NCBI GenBank assembly: GCA_900319485.1
Contig: ONOQ01000038.1
Coordinates: 1 to 43,444 of the forward strand
Source: an uncultured Bacteroidales bacterium
GTDB taxonomy: Bacteria; Bacteroidota; Bacteroidia; Bacteroidales; UBA932
Direction: 5' to 3'
DNA length: 43,444 bases
This document shows positions 16,285-25,971 of the stretch, piece after piece. A model generated the notes under the pieces. The model was not told the origin of the DNA. It saw only the letters and a list, made by a program, of their open reading frames with translations, and ran no database searches. The position numbers and the translations under genes are program-made. Numbering within the stretch: the first letter of the stretch is position 1; each line of letters begins with the position of its first letter.

Positions 16285-19044
16285 CTATTTCTTAAGAACA
16301 ACGTTTACAATGCGTCCGGGCACCACGATCACCTTTGCGATGGCCATATCTCCAACGTATTTGGGAGTGGACTCGTGGCCCCTCACAAGAGCCTCCACCT
16401 CTGCGGGCGATGCCGACGAGGGTGCGTCGATGAAGAACCTGGTCTTGCCGTTGAAGGAGATGGGATACTTCACCGAAGAATCTGCGGCAAGGGATTCGTC
16501 GTACTCCGGGAAGGAGGCGTACACCACGGAAGTCTCATTGCCCAGTTGATGCCACAGTTCCTCCGCGATATGCGGCGCAAACGGGCTAAGGACAATGGTG
16601 AGCGGCTCCAGGATGGCCCTCTTGGAGCAGTTTCCAAGTTCATTCAGGGCAATCATAAAGGCCGATATTGTGGTATTGTATGAGAAATTCTCAATGTCCT
16701 CACGGGCCTTGCCGATGAGTTTATGAAGGGCCTTTAGTTCATCCTTTGTGGGCTCTTCATCCGTCACCAGCCATTTCTCCCTGTCCCAGAACAGCCTCCA
16801 GAACTTCTTGAGGAAGCGGTTCACCCCGTCAATGCCCTTGGTATCCCAGGGCTTCGCCTGCTCGATGGGACCAAGGAACATCTCATAGAGACGGAGGGTA
16901 TCGGCCCCGTATGTGTCGCAGATCTTGTCAGGATTAACCACGTTGTACATACTCTTGGACATCTTTTCAATTGCCCAGCCGCAGATGTACTCCCCGTTCT
17001 CCAGTTCAAACTCAGCGTCCCTGTAATCCGGCCTCCACGCGCGGAAAGCATCTATATCCAGGCGGTCGTTGTACACGATGTTAACGTCCACGTGCACAGG
17101 GATGGTCTGGTACTTGTCCTTCAGGCCGGCCGATACGAACTTATTGGTGCCGGGAATCATATACACAAAGTTGGACCTGCCCTGGATCATACCCTGATTG
17201 ATGAGTTTGCGGAAAGGCTCGTCCTCGCACACATATCCAAGGTCAAAGAGGAACTTGTTCCAGAAACGGCTGTAGATAAGGTGGCCGGTAGCGTGCTCAG
17301 TGCCGCCAACATAGAGGTCTACGCTTCTCCAGTAGTCGTTTGCCCTGTGGCTCACAAGTTCTTCCGCGTTGCGGGGATCCATATAGCGAAGATAGTATGC
17401 GCTGGAGCCCGCGAAGCCCGGCATAGTGCTGGTCTCAAGCGGATATCCCTTGTAGGTCCAGTCCTTTGCGCGCGCAAGCGGCGGCTGGCCGTCTTCTGTG
17501 GGCTTGTATTGGTCAATCTCCGGAAGCGTGAGAGGAAGGTCCTCAAACGGCACCGGAGTGGGAATTCCGTCCTTGTAGTAGATGGGGAAAGGCTCTCCCC
17601 AGTAGCGCTGGCGGGAGAATATGGCGTCACGGATGCGGAAATTCACCTTCCTGTGGCCGATTCCGTGTTTCTCAACGTAATCAATTGCGGCGGGAATGGC
17701 CTCCTTCACGGTAAGTCCGTTCAGGAAACCGCTGTTGCACATGATTCCCTCCTTGGCGTCAAGGCTCTGCTCGGAGACATCGGCCCCTTCAATGAGAGGG
17801 ATGATGGGAAGGCCGAACTTCTTTGCGAAGGCGTAGTCGCGGCTGTCGTGGGCCGGAACCGCCATAATGGCGCCGGTGCCATAGCCTGCAAGCACGTATT
17901 CCGATATCCACACCGGGACCTTGTCCCCGGTGAGAGGATTGATGCCATATGAGCCGGAGAACACGCCCGTAACAGCCTTTGCGGCCATACGCTCACGTTC
18001 CGTCTTCTTCTTAACCTGCTCAAGATATGCCTCAACGTTGGCTTTCTCTGAGGCCGATGTGAGTTTTTCCACCCACTCGCTTTCCGGGGCGAGGACCATA
18101 AAGGTCACGCCAAACACGGTATCGGCCCTGGTGGTGAAGATTGTGACATTGTGCTCCACTCCGTCGCAGGACACCTTGAACACCATTTCCGCGCCCTCGC
18201 TGCGGCCAATCCAGTTACGCTGCATCTCCTTGAGGGATTCCGTCCAGTCAAGCCTCTCCAGACCGTCCAGGAGGCGTGCGGCATATGCGCTCACGCGAAG
18301 TTGCCACTGGGTCATCTTCTTCTGGAAGACGGGATGACCGCCCCTCTCGGAGAATCCGTCCTTTACTTCGTCGTTGGCAAGGACGGTTCCAAGGGCCGGG
18401 CACCAGTTGACCGTGCTCTCCCCCTGATATGCAATGCGGTAACGCATAAGGGCGTCTGACTTCTCTTTCTCCGAGAAAGCCTTCCACTCGTCTGCGCTGA
18501 AAGCGGGGCCTTCGGAGCAGGCGGCGTCAACTGCTGCGGAACCGCCCTTTTCAAATGCGGCCACAAGGTCCTCTATGGGGCGGGCCTTCTGGACGGAGTT
18601 GTCGTACCAGGAGCCGAACATCTTGAGGAATGCCCACTGCGTCCACTTGTAATAATCCGGGTCTGAAGTCCTGAATTCACGGTCCCAGTCAAAGGAGAAG
18701 CCAATCCTGTCCAACTGCTGCCTGTACCGCGCCACGTTGTCGTGGGTGGTCTTTTCCGGGTGCTGGCCGGTCTGGATGGCGTATTGCTCGGCGGGAAGGC
18801 CGAATGCGTCATACCCCATAGGGTGAAGGACGTTGAAGCCGCAGAGCCTCTTGTAACGGGCAAAAATATCGCTGGCAATATAGCCTAGAGGGTGCCCCAC
18901 GTGAAGGCCCGCGCCGCTGGGGTACGGGAACATATCCAGCACGTAATACTTGGGTTTATCGGCCGATACTTCCGCCTTGTAAGTCTTCTCAAGAGCCCAA
19001 CGCTCCTGCCATTTCTTCTCTATTTCCTGAAAATTATAGTCCAT
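16285..19044 (-). CDS. leuS: Leucyl-tRNA synthetase, 919 aa
   Basis: This class Ia synthetase charges tRNA-Leu. Visible are the HIGH-type block [16 protein letters not shown], the KMSKS loop EKMSKSMYN, and the CP1 editing domain with [18 protein letters not shown] and [17 protein letters not shown]. The insert after the N-terminal catalytic region (around the [18 protein letters not shown] block) is typical of Bacteroidota LeuRS. The length is normal for the group. It starts three bases after the M28-TonB gene and is followed four bases later by a YitT gene, so it lies in the middle of a long operon. Confidence 0.98.
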   Translation of the reverse strand: MDYNFQEIEKKWQERWALEKTYKAEVSADKPKYYVLDMFPYPSGAGLHVGHPLGYIASDIFARYKRLCGFNVLHPMGYDAFGLPAEQYAIQTGQHPEKTTHDNVARYRQQLDRIGFSFDWDREFRTSDPDYYKWTQWAFLKMFGSWYDNSVQKARPIEDLVAAFEKGGSAAVDAACSEGPAFSADEWKAFSEKEKSDALMRYRIAYQGESTVNWCPALGTVLANDEVKDGFSERGGHPVFQKKMTQWQLRVSAYAARLLDGLERLDWTESLKEMQRNWIGRSEGAEMVFKVSCDGVEHNVTIFTTRADTVFGVTFMVLAPESEWVEKLTSASEKANVEAYLEQVKKKTERERMAAKAVTGVFSGSYGINPLTGDKVPVWISEYVLAGYGTGAIMAVPAHDSRDYAFAKKFGLPIIPLIEGADVSEQSLDAKEGIMCNSGFLNGLTVKEAIPAAIDYVEKHGIGHRKVNFRIRDAIFSRQRYWGEPFPIYYKDGIPTPVPFEDLPLTLPEIDQYKPTEDGQPPLARAKDWTYKGYPLETSTMPGFAGSSAYYLRYMDPRNAEELVSHRANDYWRSVDLYVGGTEHATGHLIYSRFWNKFLFDLGYVCEDEPFRKLINQGMIQGRSNFVYMIPGTNKFVSAGLKDKYQTIPVHVDVNIVYNDRLDIDAFRAWRPDYRDAEFELENGEYICGWAIEKMSKSMYNVVNPDKICDTYGADTLRLYEMFLGPIEQAKPWDTKGIDGVNRFLKKFWRLFWDREKWLVTDEEPTKDELKALHKLIGKAREDIENFSYNTTISAFMIALNELGNCSKRAILEPLTIVLSPFAPHIAEELWHQLGNETSVVYASFPEYDESLAADSSVKYPISFNGKTRFFIDAPSSASPAEVEALVRGHESTPKYVGDMAIAKVIVVPGRIVNVVLKK

Positions 19045-19047
19045 CTC

Positions 19048-20394
19048 CTATTTGATAGTTTTTCCGTTTATTCCAAATTTTCCCTTGTCCTTCTGCAGTT
19101 TGAAATCCACCGCCACGGTGAGGGCCACCCTCACCTTCTTGCCCTGGTGACGGCCCGGCCTCCACTTTGGAGACGCGCTCACAACCCTTACCGCTTCGTC
19201 GTCCAGGGAGGTATGGACGCCGCGGGAAACCCTTACGTCCGTCACCTTGCCTGTTTCGTCTATTATGAAATCTACCAGTACGCGGCCGTGAATGCCGTTT
19301 TCAACTGCGTAGGAAGGATATTTCAAGTATTGATACACCCACTTTTCCATAAAGGTGCGGGGATCCGGGGAATTCAGGAACATAGGCTTTACGTCTGCGT
19401 CGGCGTAAGCGACGACGCCCGGCCTGGAAGGCGCGGAAGAAGTCACGGAATCGTTCCTGAAAAGCGGCCTGGGGCCGTTGCAGAGGGCCGAGACGTAACT
19501 GTAGATATACTCCAGTTCCTTCTCCATCCCTTCAAAGTCTATTATGTCAAAGGTGTCGCGGCTGGTTCCGTGCTCCAGATACCTTCCGGTTGTGAAAAGC
19601 GCGCTGGGAATCTCCCTGTCATAGAAGGCTACATAGTCTCCGGGGTAAGGAGCCTGCGGCGCCAGGGCTGCCCTTGCGGGGAGAAGTTCTCCCTGGAGGG
19701 CGTCGGCGATGGAATTTAGGTCCGCGTTACCTGATGTGAAAAGGAGAAGGTTCTCAGCGCCCGTTCCCAGCATATCCAGGTTAATCATCGCGTCTATATT
19801 GCCTGCATCCTTGAAAGAGCGGTTGAGGAAGTACCAGGCCCCGGCAAAGGTATTGGCCGATGCCCCGAATCCCACAAAAAGGACGCTCCTTCTCACAAGT
19901 GAGCGTGAGTATGAGAGTTTGCGGGCAAGTTCCAGCATCATGGCCAGGCCGGATGCGTTTCCGTTTGCGCCATAGTATATCCTTCTCACCTTCTCTCCGT
20001 CTATGGTAACAAAGTCGCTGCCAAGGTTGTCAAGGCGGGCGCCCACAACTATGTAACGGTCATTGAGGGATTTGTCCCAGCCCTGGAGGAATCCAAGGAC
20101 GTTTCTGGACCTGACGGTATCCTCCCCCGCCGCCACGCTGAAACCGTTTCCGGCGGTAAGGACGTCTATATCGTACTCGCGGAGTTTTTCCTCCACGTAT
20201 CTTGCGGCCTCCTCCTCGCCTTCTGTTCCGGCTTTCCGGCCTTCCAGAGCGGCCGACGACAGCATCCCCACGTGCTCCTTGAAGGCCCTCACTGTTTCTG
20301 AGTCGTTGAGGTCCTCCACGGACACGCGGTACTGGGCAAAGGCCGTGGCCGATACCAGGATAAGCGCTAAGGCAAGAATACGTTGTTTTATCAT
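19048..20394 (-). CDS. Secreted M28-peptidase-like protein with C-terminal TonB domain, catalytic residues lost, 448 aa
   Basis: A signal peptide (first 20 residues, ending AFA-QYR) is followed by an M28 aminopeptidase fold (about 35-300) and a TonB C-terminal domain (about 350-435: KWVYQYLKYPSYAVENGIHG, RVLVDFIIDETGKVTDVRVS, WRPGRHQGKKV). Key M28 zinc residues are changed. The usual GAHLD is GARLD (H to R at 120), the usual GADDNASG is GANGNASG (D to G at 145), and the catalytic Glu-Glu is Ser179-Ala180. Asp207 in INLDMLG remains. It is therefore probably a pseudo-peptidase that binds rather than cuts. It has no transmembrane helix apart from the signal. It overlaps the SPOR gene by four bases and precedes leuS by three. 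Confidence 0.85.
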   Translation of the reverse strand: MIKQRILALALILVSATAFAQYRVSVEDLNDSETVRAFKEHVGMLSSAALEGRKAGTEGEEEAARYVEEKLREYDIDVLTAGNGFSVAAGEDTVRSRNVLGFLQGWDKSLNDRYIVVGARLDNLGSDFVTIDGEKVRRIYYGANGNASGLAMMLELARKLSYSRSLVRRSVLFVGFGASANTFAGAWYFLNRSFKDAGNIDAMINLDMLGTGAENLLLFTSGNADLNSIADALQGELLPARAALAPQAPYPGDYVAFYDREIPSALFTTGRYLEHGTSRDTFDIIDFEGMEKELEYIYSYVSALCNGPRPLFRNDSVTSSAPSRPGVVAYADADVKPMFLNSPDPRTFMEKWVYQYLKYPSYAVENGIHGRVLVDFIIDETGKVTDVRVSRGVHTSLDDEAVRVVSASPKWRPGRHQGKKVRVALTVAVDFKLQKDKGKFGINGKTIK

Positions 20395-20918
20395 TCGTTA
20401 ACCAAAATCCAGCCGTCTTCCGGGCAAATACCCTTGCCGCGCAACTGCTTCAGGGTTTTCACAGTCTCGTCCAGACTTTCGGAGGGACATACAGCCACCG
20501 CCTGGAGTCCGTTTCTGAAACTGATGATGGAAGCGGTGTAACCGGCATCGTTGCAGGCCGCGAGTTTACGCTCCGCGTATGCCCTGTTCCTGAAGGCACC
20601 CACTACGATTGAGTACTTCGCTTCCAGTTTTGTAGTGTAAAGCCCGCCAAGTTTGGCGGGATTCACAATTGTTCCCCTTGCCTGGGAGAGTGAATCAATA
20701 AGATGGGCTTCAAGTGCGGCAAGGGAGTCTGCCATAGCCGCCTGGACCCTTTTCATTGAATCGATACGGGCCTGGTGACGGGCTTCCTCCAGCCTCATCT
20801 GCTCCTGACGGATTTCTTCTACCTTGGCGGCCGTGGGGCGTCCGGCAAGCGTACGCACAAAGTCACAGCCCTGGAAAGTGGCGGCGCAAAGAGCCAGCAG
20901 TATGATATACTTTCTCAT
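20391..20918 (-). CDS. SPOR-domain lipoprotein with coiled coil, 175 aa
   Basis: A lipoprotein signal ends at Cys18 (LCAATFQGC). Residues about 33-75 are strongly charged and helical, a likely coiled coil (VEEIRQEQMRLEEARHQARI). The C-terminal 75 residues fit a SPOR domain, which binds denuded peptidoglycan glycans (YSIVVGAFRNRAYAERKLAA ... GWILVNE). It probably acts in the periplasm at septal or envelope peptidoglycan. It is first in the operon with the M28-TonB gene and leuS. The mRNA leader carries an AGCCCC-TAC-GGGGCT hairpin (20934-20948), and a -7 box, TAATTTTG, lies at 20968-20975. Confidence 0.85.
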   Translation of the reverse strand: MRKYIILLALCAATFQGCDFVRTLAGRPTAAKVEEIRQEQMRLEEARHQARIDSMKRVQAAMADSLAALEAHLIDSLSQARGTIVNPAKLGGLYTTKLEAKYSIVVGAFRNRAYAERKLAACNDAGYTASIISFRNGLQAVAVCPSESLDETVKTLKQLRGKGICPEDGWILVNE

Positions 20919-20933
20919 AACAAGAGTTTTTAG

Positions 20934-20975
20934 AGCCCCTACGGGGCTACAGAATCTCCTAATTCTGCAAAATTA
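20934..20975 (-). promoter_or_regulatory. Promoter box and leader hairpin of the SPOR-M28-leuS operon
   Basis: On the minus strand TAATTTTG (20968-20975) matches TAnnTTTG, with no good TTTG at -33. Downstream in the leader, AGCCCC pairs with GGGGCT around GTA (20934-20948). The hairpin resembles the GGGGC-TAC-GCCCC repeat near 12913. Confidence 0.5.
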
Positions 20976-20998
20976 ATCATTTTTCCAAAAATATAAAC

Positions 20999-21006
20999 TA
21001 TATTTG
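20999..21006 (+). promoter_or_regulatory. -7 box of phoH, seven bases before ATG
   Basis: TATATTTG matches TAnnTTTG exactly and is followed by only seven bases before the phoH start codon, so the transcript would begin at or next to the ATG. Confidence 0.65.
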
Positions 21007-21013
21007 TGTCTGT

Positions 21014-21973
21014 ATGAAGAAAACCATCCATCTGGAAGCAATGGACCCCCTTGAAATATTCGGGGCCCAGAACAAGATACTTACGGAATTCTGCTCCTAC
21101 TTCCCCCACCTCAAGGTGACGGCAAGGGGCACGGAACTTATTCTTGAAGGCCGTGAATCGGACATAGCGGAATTCAACATCCGCTTTGCGGAACTGGTGG
21201 AAAAACGCCACCACAAGATGAACCTCACGGTCTATGACGTGGAAGACATCTTCAGCGGCGCCGGACGGGATGAGCAGCATCACAGGCCCACGTCTGATGC
21301 CATAATTGTCCACGGAACGGACGGAAAGCCCATCCGCGCCCGAAACAAAACCCAGCAGGACCTTATATCGGCCTATTTTGAGAATGACCTTATCTTTGCC
21401 GTGGGCCCTGCCGGCACCGGTAAAACCTATATGGCCATAGCGCTGGCCGTGCGTGCCCTCAAGAACCGTGAGATCAAGCGCATCATCCTCACCCGCCCCG
21501 CAGTGGAGGCCGGAGAGCGCCTTGGATTTCTCCCCGGAGACCTCAAGGACAAACTGGATCCCTATCTCCAGCCCCTGTATGACGCCCTTTCGGATATGAT
21601 CCCTTCCCGCCGTCTCCACGAATTTATGGAAGACGGCACCATCCAGATTGCCCCCTTGGCATATATGAGAGGCCGCACCCTGGACAAAGCCTGCGTCATC
21701 CTGGACGAGGCCCAGAACACCAATCTGGGGCAACTTAAGATGTTCCTCACCCGTATGGGGACAAGCGCCAAATTCATAGTCACCGGAGACGCCACCCAGA
21801 TAGACCTCCCCCGCCGTGAAGACAGCGGCCTCCTTGCCGGCATCCGCCTGCTTGAAGGCATCAAGGGCATAGCCACCATCCGCTTCACAAATGAGGATAT
21901 AGTCCGTCACCCCCTTGTGACAAAGATAGTAAAAGCCTTCGACCAAAAGGCCGAAGGCTCATCTGAAGAATAA
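21014..21973 (+). CDS. phoH: PhoH-family ATPase, 319 aa
   Basis: This is a cytoplasmic P-loop NTPase of the PhoH/YbeZ type, linked to RNA metabolism and ribosome maturation. An N-terminal KH-like region (1-75) precedes Walker A GPAGTGKT near residue 130, then RIILTRPAVEAGERLGFLPG and the Walker B-like CVILDEAQN, and TGDATQIDLP. The length is normal. The start follows a -7 box by seven bases. Its usual partner gene ybeY is not adjacent. The gene converges with a TPR gene. Confidence 0.95.
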   Translation: MKKTIHLEAMDPLEIFGAQNKILTEFCSYFPHLKVTARGTELILEGRESDIAEFNIRFAELVEKRHHKMNLTVYDVEDIFSGAGRDEQHHRPTSDAIIVHGTDGKPIRARNKTQQDLISAYFENDLIFAVGPAGTGKTYMAIALAVRALKNREIKRIILTRPAVEAGERLGFLPGDLKDKLDPYLQPLYDALSDMIPSRRLHEFMEDGTIQIAPLAYMRGRTLDKACVILDEAQNTNLGQLKMFLTRMGTSAKFIVTGDATQIDLPRREDSGLLAGIRLLEGIKGIATIRFTNEDIVRHPLVTKIVKAFDQKAEGSSEE

Positions 21974-21992
21974 TTCTCTGAATCAGAGATTA
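21972..21992. terminator. Short hairpin between convergent phoH and TPR genes
   Basis: CTCTG (21976-21980) pairs with CAGAG (21984-21988), flanked by AT-rich bases. With only 19 bases between the stop codons this may serve both transcripts, but the T-run is interrupted. Confidence 0.4.
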
Positions 21993-23309
21993 TTATTTAC
22001 TGCTGTTGCTCTCTGCGAACTCCTTGTAGAAGTCGCTCTTTGCCTTGTAGTCGTTGGAACTGTTGGAGAGCTGATAGTAGGCGCGGCGGAGATACTCTGC
22101 GCAGGCCACCTTGTAATCCATCTCGGGACTCTCGTTGAAGCACTTCTCAAGGGGCTCGATGCACTTTGCGACTGCCTCGTCCCTGTTCTTGATTATTGCA
22201 TCGTACTCACGCTGGGGAGCGGTGAGAGGGAGTTCGTCGGCGGCTACCTGGAACTCAACGGCACGCTCGTACCACATCTTACCCCAGGCATACAGGCCAT
22301 AGTGATAGGTGGGATCTTTCTCGATGGCGGTGCGGAAAGCCTTCTCTGCTTCGTCGTAGCGCTTCATCTCTGAAAGGATATTGCCCTCTACGCCATATAT
22401 GGAGGCGTTGTTGGGGTCATTCTCCTTTGCCTTGTCAAGCAGGGAAAGGACGTAGTTGGGGTCCTCGTTGTTGGCCTCTGCGTAATTGATAAGGCCGATG
22501 ATGATAGCCTGGTTCTCAGGATACTTTGCGAAGCCTTCCTCAAGGATTTCCTTCTGCTTTGCGGGGAGTTTCAGGGCGCCGTATACGTCTGCGATGCGGG
22601 CGTGTACGTCTCCGTTGTCACCGTAGTTGTGATCAAGGCAGATCTGATAGTACTTGAGGGCGGTGTCATAATCCTCCACCTGCACTGCAGTGAGTGCGGC
22701 GTTGAAGGCGGAATCGTCTCCGGGAGCGGTGCAGGGAGCCATATAGGCTACGTCTGCTGCGCCCTTGAAGAGTTTGCTGGCCTTTGCCATATCACCGAGG
22801 GTGTAGGCGCTGTAGGCGGCGGCATTGTAGTGATTCACGATCTCCGTGAGTTTGTCGTTGACATCCTTTTCCTTTGCGCCGAGTTCGAAGGACTTTGCAT
22901 AAGCCTTTGCGGCCTCCATAAGAAGGTCTCCCTCAACTGAAGGCTTGGTCACCACCGTAAATTCAAGTTGACCGCCGGCGTTGAAGTAAACGTCCATATG
23001 GGAGTAGGTAAGTTTGTTGTACTGGGCGCCGTTTACGGTAACCACTTCCTCGGCGGTGGGTTTCTCCTTGGACATAAGGTCCCAGGTGGCCCTGTCAACG
23101 CCGGGAGCCACGGCCGATGTGGGGTTGGTGTAGGCGGTGAGATAAGCCTTGCCAAGGTTTACCCAAGTGGCGGCCTTTGCGGCTTTCTTTGCATCCTGGC
23201 TGGCAGCGACGGCCTTATCGACGGCCTTCTGCATATCAGCGTCTGACTTCTGTGCGAACGCAACCTGCATTGAGCAGGCCAGTGCGAGTGCGAATAAAAG
23301 CTTTTTCAT
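21993..23309 (-). CDS. Periplasmic tetratricopeptide-repeat protein, 438 aa
   Basis: The signal peptide (MKKLLFALALACSMQVAFAQ) is followed by an Ala/Lys-rich helical stretch and then TPR units in roughly residues 130-400, for example YNAAAYSAYTLGDMAKASKL, DTALKYYQICLDHNYGDNGD and RYDEAEKAFRTAIEKDPTYH. No enzyme motif is seen, so it is probably a scaffold or interaction protein. It follows gyrA by 22 bases with no promoter between them. As I recall, this gyrA-TPR arrangement is common in Bacteroidales. The role is unknown. Confidence 0.88.
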   Translation of the reverse strand: MKKLLFALALACSMQVAFAQKSDADMQKAVDKAVAASQDAKKAAKAATWVNLGKAYLTAYTNPTSAVAPGVDRATWDLMSKEKPTAEEVVTVNGAQYNKLTYSHMDVYFNAGGQLEFTVVTKPSVEGDLLMEAAKAYAKSFELGAKEKDVNDKLTEIVNHYNAAAYSAYTLGDMAKASKLFKGAADVAYMAPCTAPGDDSAFNAALTAVQVEDYDTALKYYQICLDHNYGDNGDVHARIADVYGALKLPAKQKEILEEGFAKYPENQAIIIGLINYAEANNEDPNYVLSLLDKAKENDPNNASIYGVEGNILSEMKRYDEAEKAFRTAIEKDPTYHYGLYAWGKMWYERAVEFQVAADELPLTAPQREYDAIIKNRDEAVAKCIEPLEKCFNESPEMDYKVACAEYLRRAYYQLSNSSNDYKAKSDFYKEFAESNSSK

Positions 23310-23331
23310 AATTATCTTGAGTTAAACATTT

Positions 23332-25869
23332 TTACACTTCTTCGGGGGTGCCTTCCGCTGCCTGGGATTCCTCTTCCTCGCTGTGGGCGACTACGGAAAT
23401 GGCGGCAATGGCGTCTCCTTCCTTGATATTGATGAGCTTCACGCCCTGAGTGGCACGTCCGGCAACACGTATTGTGCTGACAGGCATTCTGATTGTAAGA
23501 CCGCTGCGGCAGATAATCATAAGGTCATCTTCATCCGTGACATTCTTGATTGCTACAAGTTTGCCGGTCTTTTCCGTGATGTTGAGGGTCCTCACACCCT
23601 TTGCTCCACGGGCGGTCTGGCGGTAGTCCATAGGATCCGAGCGCTTGCCGAATCCGTTCTCAGACACAGCCAGGACCTGATGTTTTGCGGCGTCATCGGC
23701 CTCAGGATCCTGACTTACCACGCCAACCACAAAGTCTCCTTCATCAAGATTGATGCCACGGACGCCGGTGGACGTGCGGCCGAGGGGCCTTGCCTCAGTT
23801 TCGTCGAACCTTACGCACCGTCCGCCGTTGGCCGCGATCATGATGTTGCAGCGGCCGTTGGTCAGGATTGCCTCAAGGAGTTCGTCGTCTTCGCGGATGT
23901 TGATGGCGTTGACGCCGTTGGTGCGGGGACGGGAATAAGCCTCAAGGGAAGTCTTCTTCACTACGCCCTGACGGGTGACCATCATAATGTAGTTGTTGTT
24001 GATGAATTCCTCGTCCTTGAGAGTCTTCACGTTGAGGTATGCGCGGACTGCGTCGTCCGGTTCTATCATAAGGATGTTCTGGATGGCGCGGCCCTTTGAT
24101 GTGCGCGTGCCTTCCGGAATCTCATATACCTTGAGCCAGTAGCACCTTCCCTTCTGGGTGAAGAGGAGCATGGTGCTATGGGTGTTTGCGATATAGATGT
24201 GCTCAATGAAGTCTTCGTCACGGGTGGCGCTTCCCTTCATTCCCACGCCTCCGCGGTTCTGGGTGCGGAATTCAGTGAGAGGGGTGCGCTTGATGTAACC
24301 AAGGTGGGAGATTGTGATAACCTGGTCTTCATCGGCATAGAAGTCCTCCGGATTGAATTCATCCTCCGCCATGGTAATTTCCGTGCGGCGGGGATCTCCG
24401 TAGCGGGCCTTGAGGTCCTGGGTCTCTTCCTTGATAACGCCGAACTGGAGTTCTACTGAACCCAGGATGGCCTGGCAGTGCTCGATGAACTTCATAAGGT
24501 CATCGTACTCGTTCTGGAGTTTCTCACGCTCCAAGCCAACCAGTTGACGAAGACGCATTTCCACGATGGCGCCGGCCTGGGCTTCGGAGAACTGATAGCG
24601 GTCCATAAGCATCTGCTTGGCTTCGTCGATGCTCTTGGTCTCATAGCGGATGATGTGGACAATCTCATCTATGATGTCCATGGCCTTCAGGAGGCCTTCC
24701 AGGATGTGGGCGCGTTTCTGGGCCTTGTCAAGTTCGAACTTTGTGCGGCGCACCACAACCTCATGGCGGAATTCCACAAACTGGCCGATGATTTCCTTAA
24801 GACTGAGGGTACGGGGACGTCCCTTCACAAGGGCCACGTTATTGAAGGAGAAACTGCTCTGGAGGGGGCTGTACTTGAACAGCATATTGAGGACCACGCC
24901 GGAGTTGGTGCCCTGCTTGAGGCGGATCACCACGCGGGTTTCTCCGCGGGAACTTTCGTCGTTGATGTAGGAGATGCCCTCAACCTTCTTTTCATCGGCC
25001 AGTTGGGCAATCTTCTCTATCATCTCACGCTTGTTCACCATATAGGGGATTTCCGTGACCACGATGGTCTCACGGCCGTGCTCGTCAACCTCTATCTCAG
25101 TCTTTGAACGGATGACCACGCGCCCGCGGCCGGTTTCATAGGCTTCCTTGATGCCGGACTTACCCATTACTATACCGCCGGTGGGGAAATCCGGACCCTT
25201 GATGTACTGCATCAGTTCATCGGTGGTAATTTCCGGATTGTCAATGTATGCGCAGATTGCGTCGCAGCACTCTGAAAGGTTGTGGGGAGCCATATTTGTG
25301 GCCATACCCACGGCAATTCCGGAGGCTCCGTTAAGGAGCAGCAGCGGGGCCTTTGTGGGAAGGACGGTGGGTTCCTGAAGGGTGTCGTCGAAGTTCAGGG
25401 TCATGTCCACCGTGTCCTTGTCCATATCTCCAAGGACATCCTCCGCCATTTTCTGGAGTTTGGCTTCAGTGTAACGCATTGCGGCCGGAGAGTCTCCGTC
25501 CACGGAGCCGAAGTTGCCCTGGCCCTTCACAAGGGGGTAGCGCTGGTTCCAGTCCTGGCCCAGGCGCACCATTGCGTCATATACGCTGGAGTCTCCGTGA
25601 GGGTGGAACTTACCCATCACCTCACCTACTATACGGGCGCTCTTCTTGGTTTGGCCGCTGTAACTCAGGCCCATATTGTCCATACCGAAGAGCACGCGCC
25701 TCTGGACGGGTTTGAGGCCGTCCCTTGCATCCGGGAGGGCACGGGACACAATCACGGACATAGAGTAGTCTATGTACGCGGTGCGCATCTCGTGGTCTAT
25801 CTCTACCTGCTCAATGTAGCCGGTTCCTTCTACCTCCTCCAACGGATTTTTATCCTGGTTGTTATCCAT
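23332..25869 (-). CDS. gyrA: DNA gyrase subunit A, 845 aa
   Basis: This is the DNA-cleaving subunit of gyrase (type IIA topoisomerase). The active-site tyrosine is Y133 in AAMRYTEAKL. The quinolone-resistance region reads HPHGDSSVYDAM, with Ser94 and Asp98 at the positions of E. coli Ser83 and Asp87, so no classic resistance substitution is seen there. The C-terminal pinwheel repeats carry a GyrA-box-like QTARGAKG, which supports GyrA over ParC. The acidic tail EEEESQAAEGTPEEV is usual. The promoter TATATTTG is at 25907-25914, and the TPR gene lies downstream on the same mRNA. Confidence 0.97.
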   Translation of the reverse strand: MDNNQDKNPLEEVEGTGYIEQVEIDHEMRTAYIDYSMSVIVSRALPDARDGLKPVQRRVLFGMDNMGLSYSGQTKKSARIVGEVMGKFHPHGDSSVYDAMVRLGQDWNQRYPLVKGQGNFGSVDGDSPAAMRYTEAKLQKMAEDVLGDMDKDTVDMTLNFDDTLQEPTVLPTKAPLLLLNGASGIAVGMATNMAPHNLSECCDAICAYIDNPEITTDELMQYIKGPDFPTGGIVMGKSGIKEAYETGRGRVVIRSKTEIEVDEHGRETIVVTEIPYMVNKREMIEKIAQLADEKKVEGISYINDESSRGETRVVIRLKQGTNSGVVLNMLFKYSPLQSSFSFNNVALVKGRPRTLSLKEIIGQFVEFRHEVVVRRTKFELDKAQKRAHILEGLLKAMDIIDEIVHIIRYETKSIDEAKQMLMDRYQFSEAQAGAIVEMRLRQLVGLEREKLQNEYDDLMKFIEHCQAILGSVELQFGVIKEETQDLKARYGDPRRTEITMAEDEFNPEDFYADEDQVITISHLGYIKRTPLTEFRTQNRGGVGMKGSATRDEDFIEHIYIANTHSTMLLFTQKGRCYWLKVYEIPEGTRTSKGRAIQNILMIEPDDAVRAYLNVKTLKDEEFINNNYIMMVTRQGVVKKTSLEAYSRPRTNGVNAINIREDDELLEAILTNGRCNIMIAANGGRCVRFDETEARPLGRTSTGVRGINLDEGDFVVGVVSQDPEADDAAKHQVLAVSENGFGKRSDPMDYRQTARGAKGVRTLNITEKTGKLVAIKNVTDEDDLMIICRSGLTIRMPVSTIRVAGRATQGVKLINIKEGDAIAAISVVAHSEEEESQAAEGTPEEV

Positions 25870-25906
25870 ATTTTCCCTTATAACTTATATCTTTATTATA
25901 AACATA

Positions 25907-25941
25907 CAAATATAAGGAAAAATGTTGGAAAAACCTACAAA
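25907..25941 (-). promoter_or_regulatory. Promoter of gyrA
   Basis: On the minus strand TATATTTG (25907-25914) is a full -7 match. TTTG at 25938-25941 is 23 bases upstream, longer than the usual 19. The putative -33 overlaps the edge of the terminator of the preceding gene. Confidence 0.6.
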
Positions 25942-25962
25942 AAAGCCCGGAAATCCGGGCCT
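25939..25962 (-). terminator. Terminator of the LolA-like gene
   Basis: On the minus strand GCCCGG pairs with CCGGGC around ATTT, followed by six T. It sits ten bases after the stop codon. Confidence 0.88.
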
Positions 25963-25971
25963 TCAAAATGA

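Noticed and set aside
24478-25107. Long plus-strand ORFs opposite gyrA, leuS and pncB
   Set aside because: They are shadows of highly conserved genes, produced by the GC-rich codon pattern. They have no start signals or family features.
25569-25605. Quinolone-resistance substitution in GyrA
   Set aside because: The region keeps Ser and Asp at the two main resistance positions.
23332-25869. gyrA region as a chromosome-origin neighbourhood
   Set aside because: No dnaA, dnaN or DnaA-box cluster is seen, and gyrA position is not a reliable origin marker in Bacteroidales.
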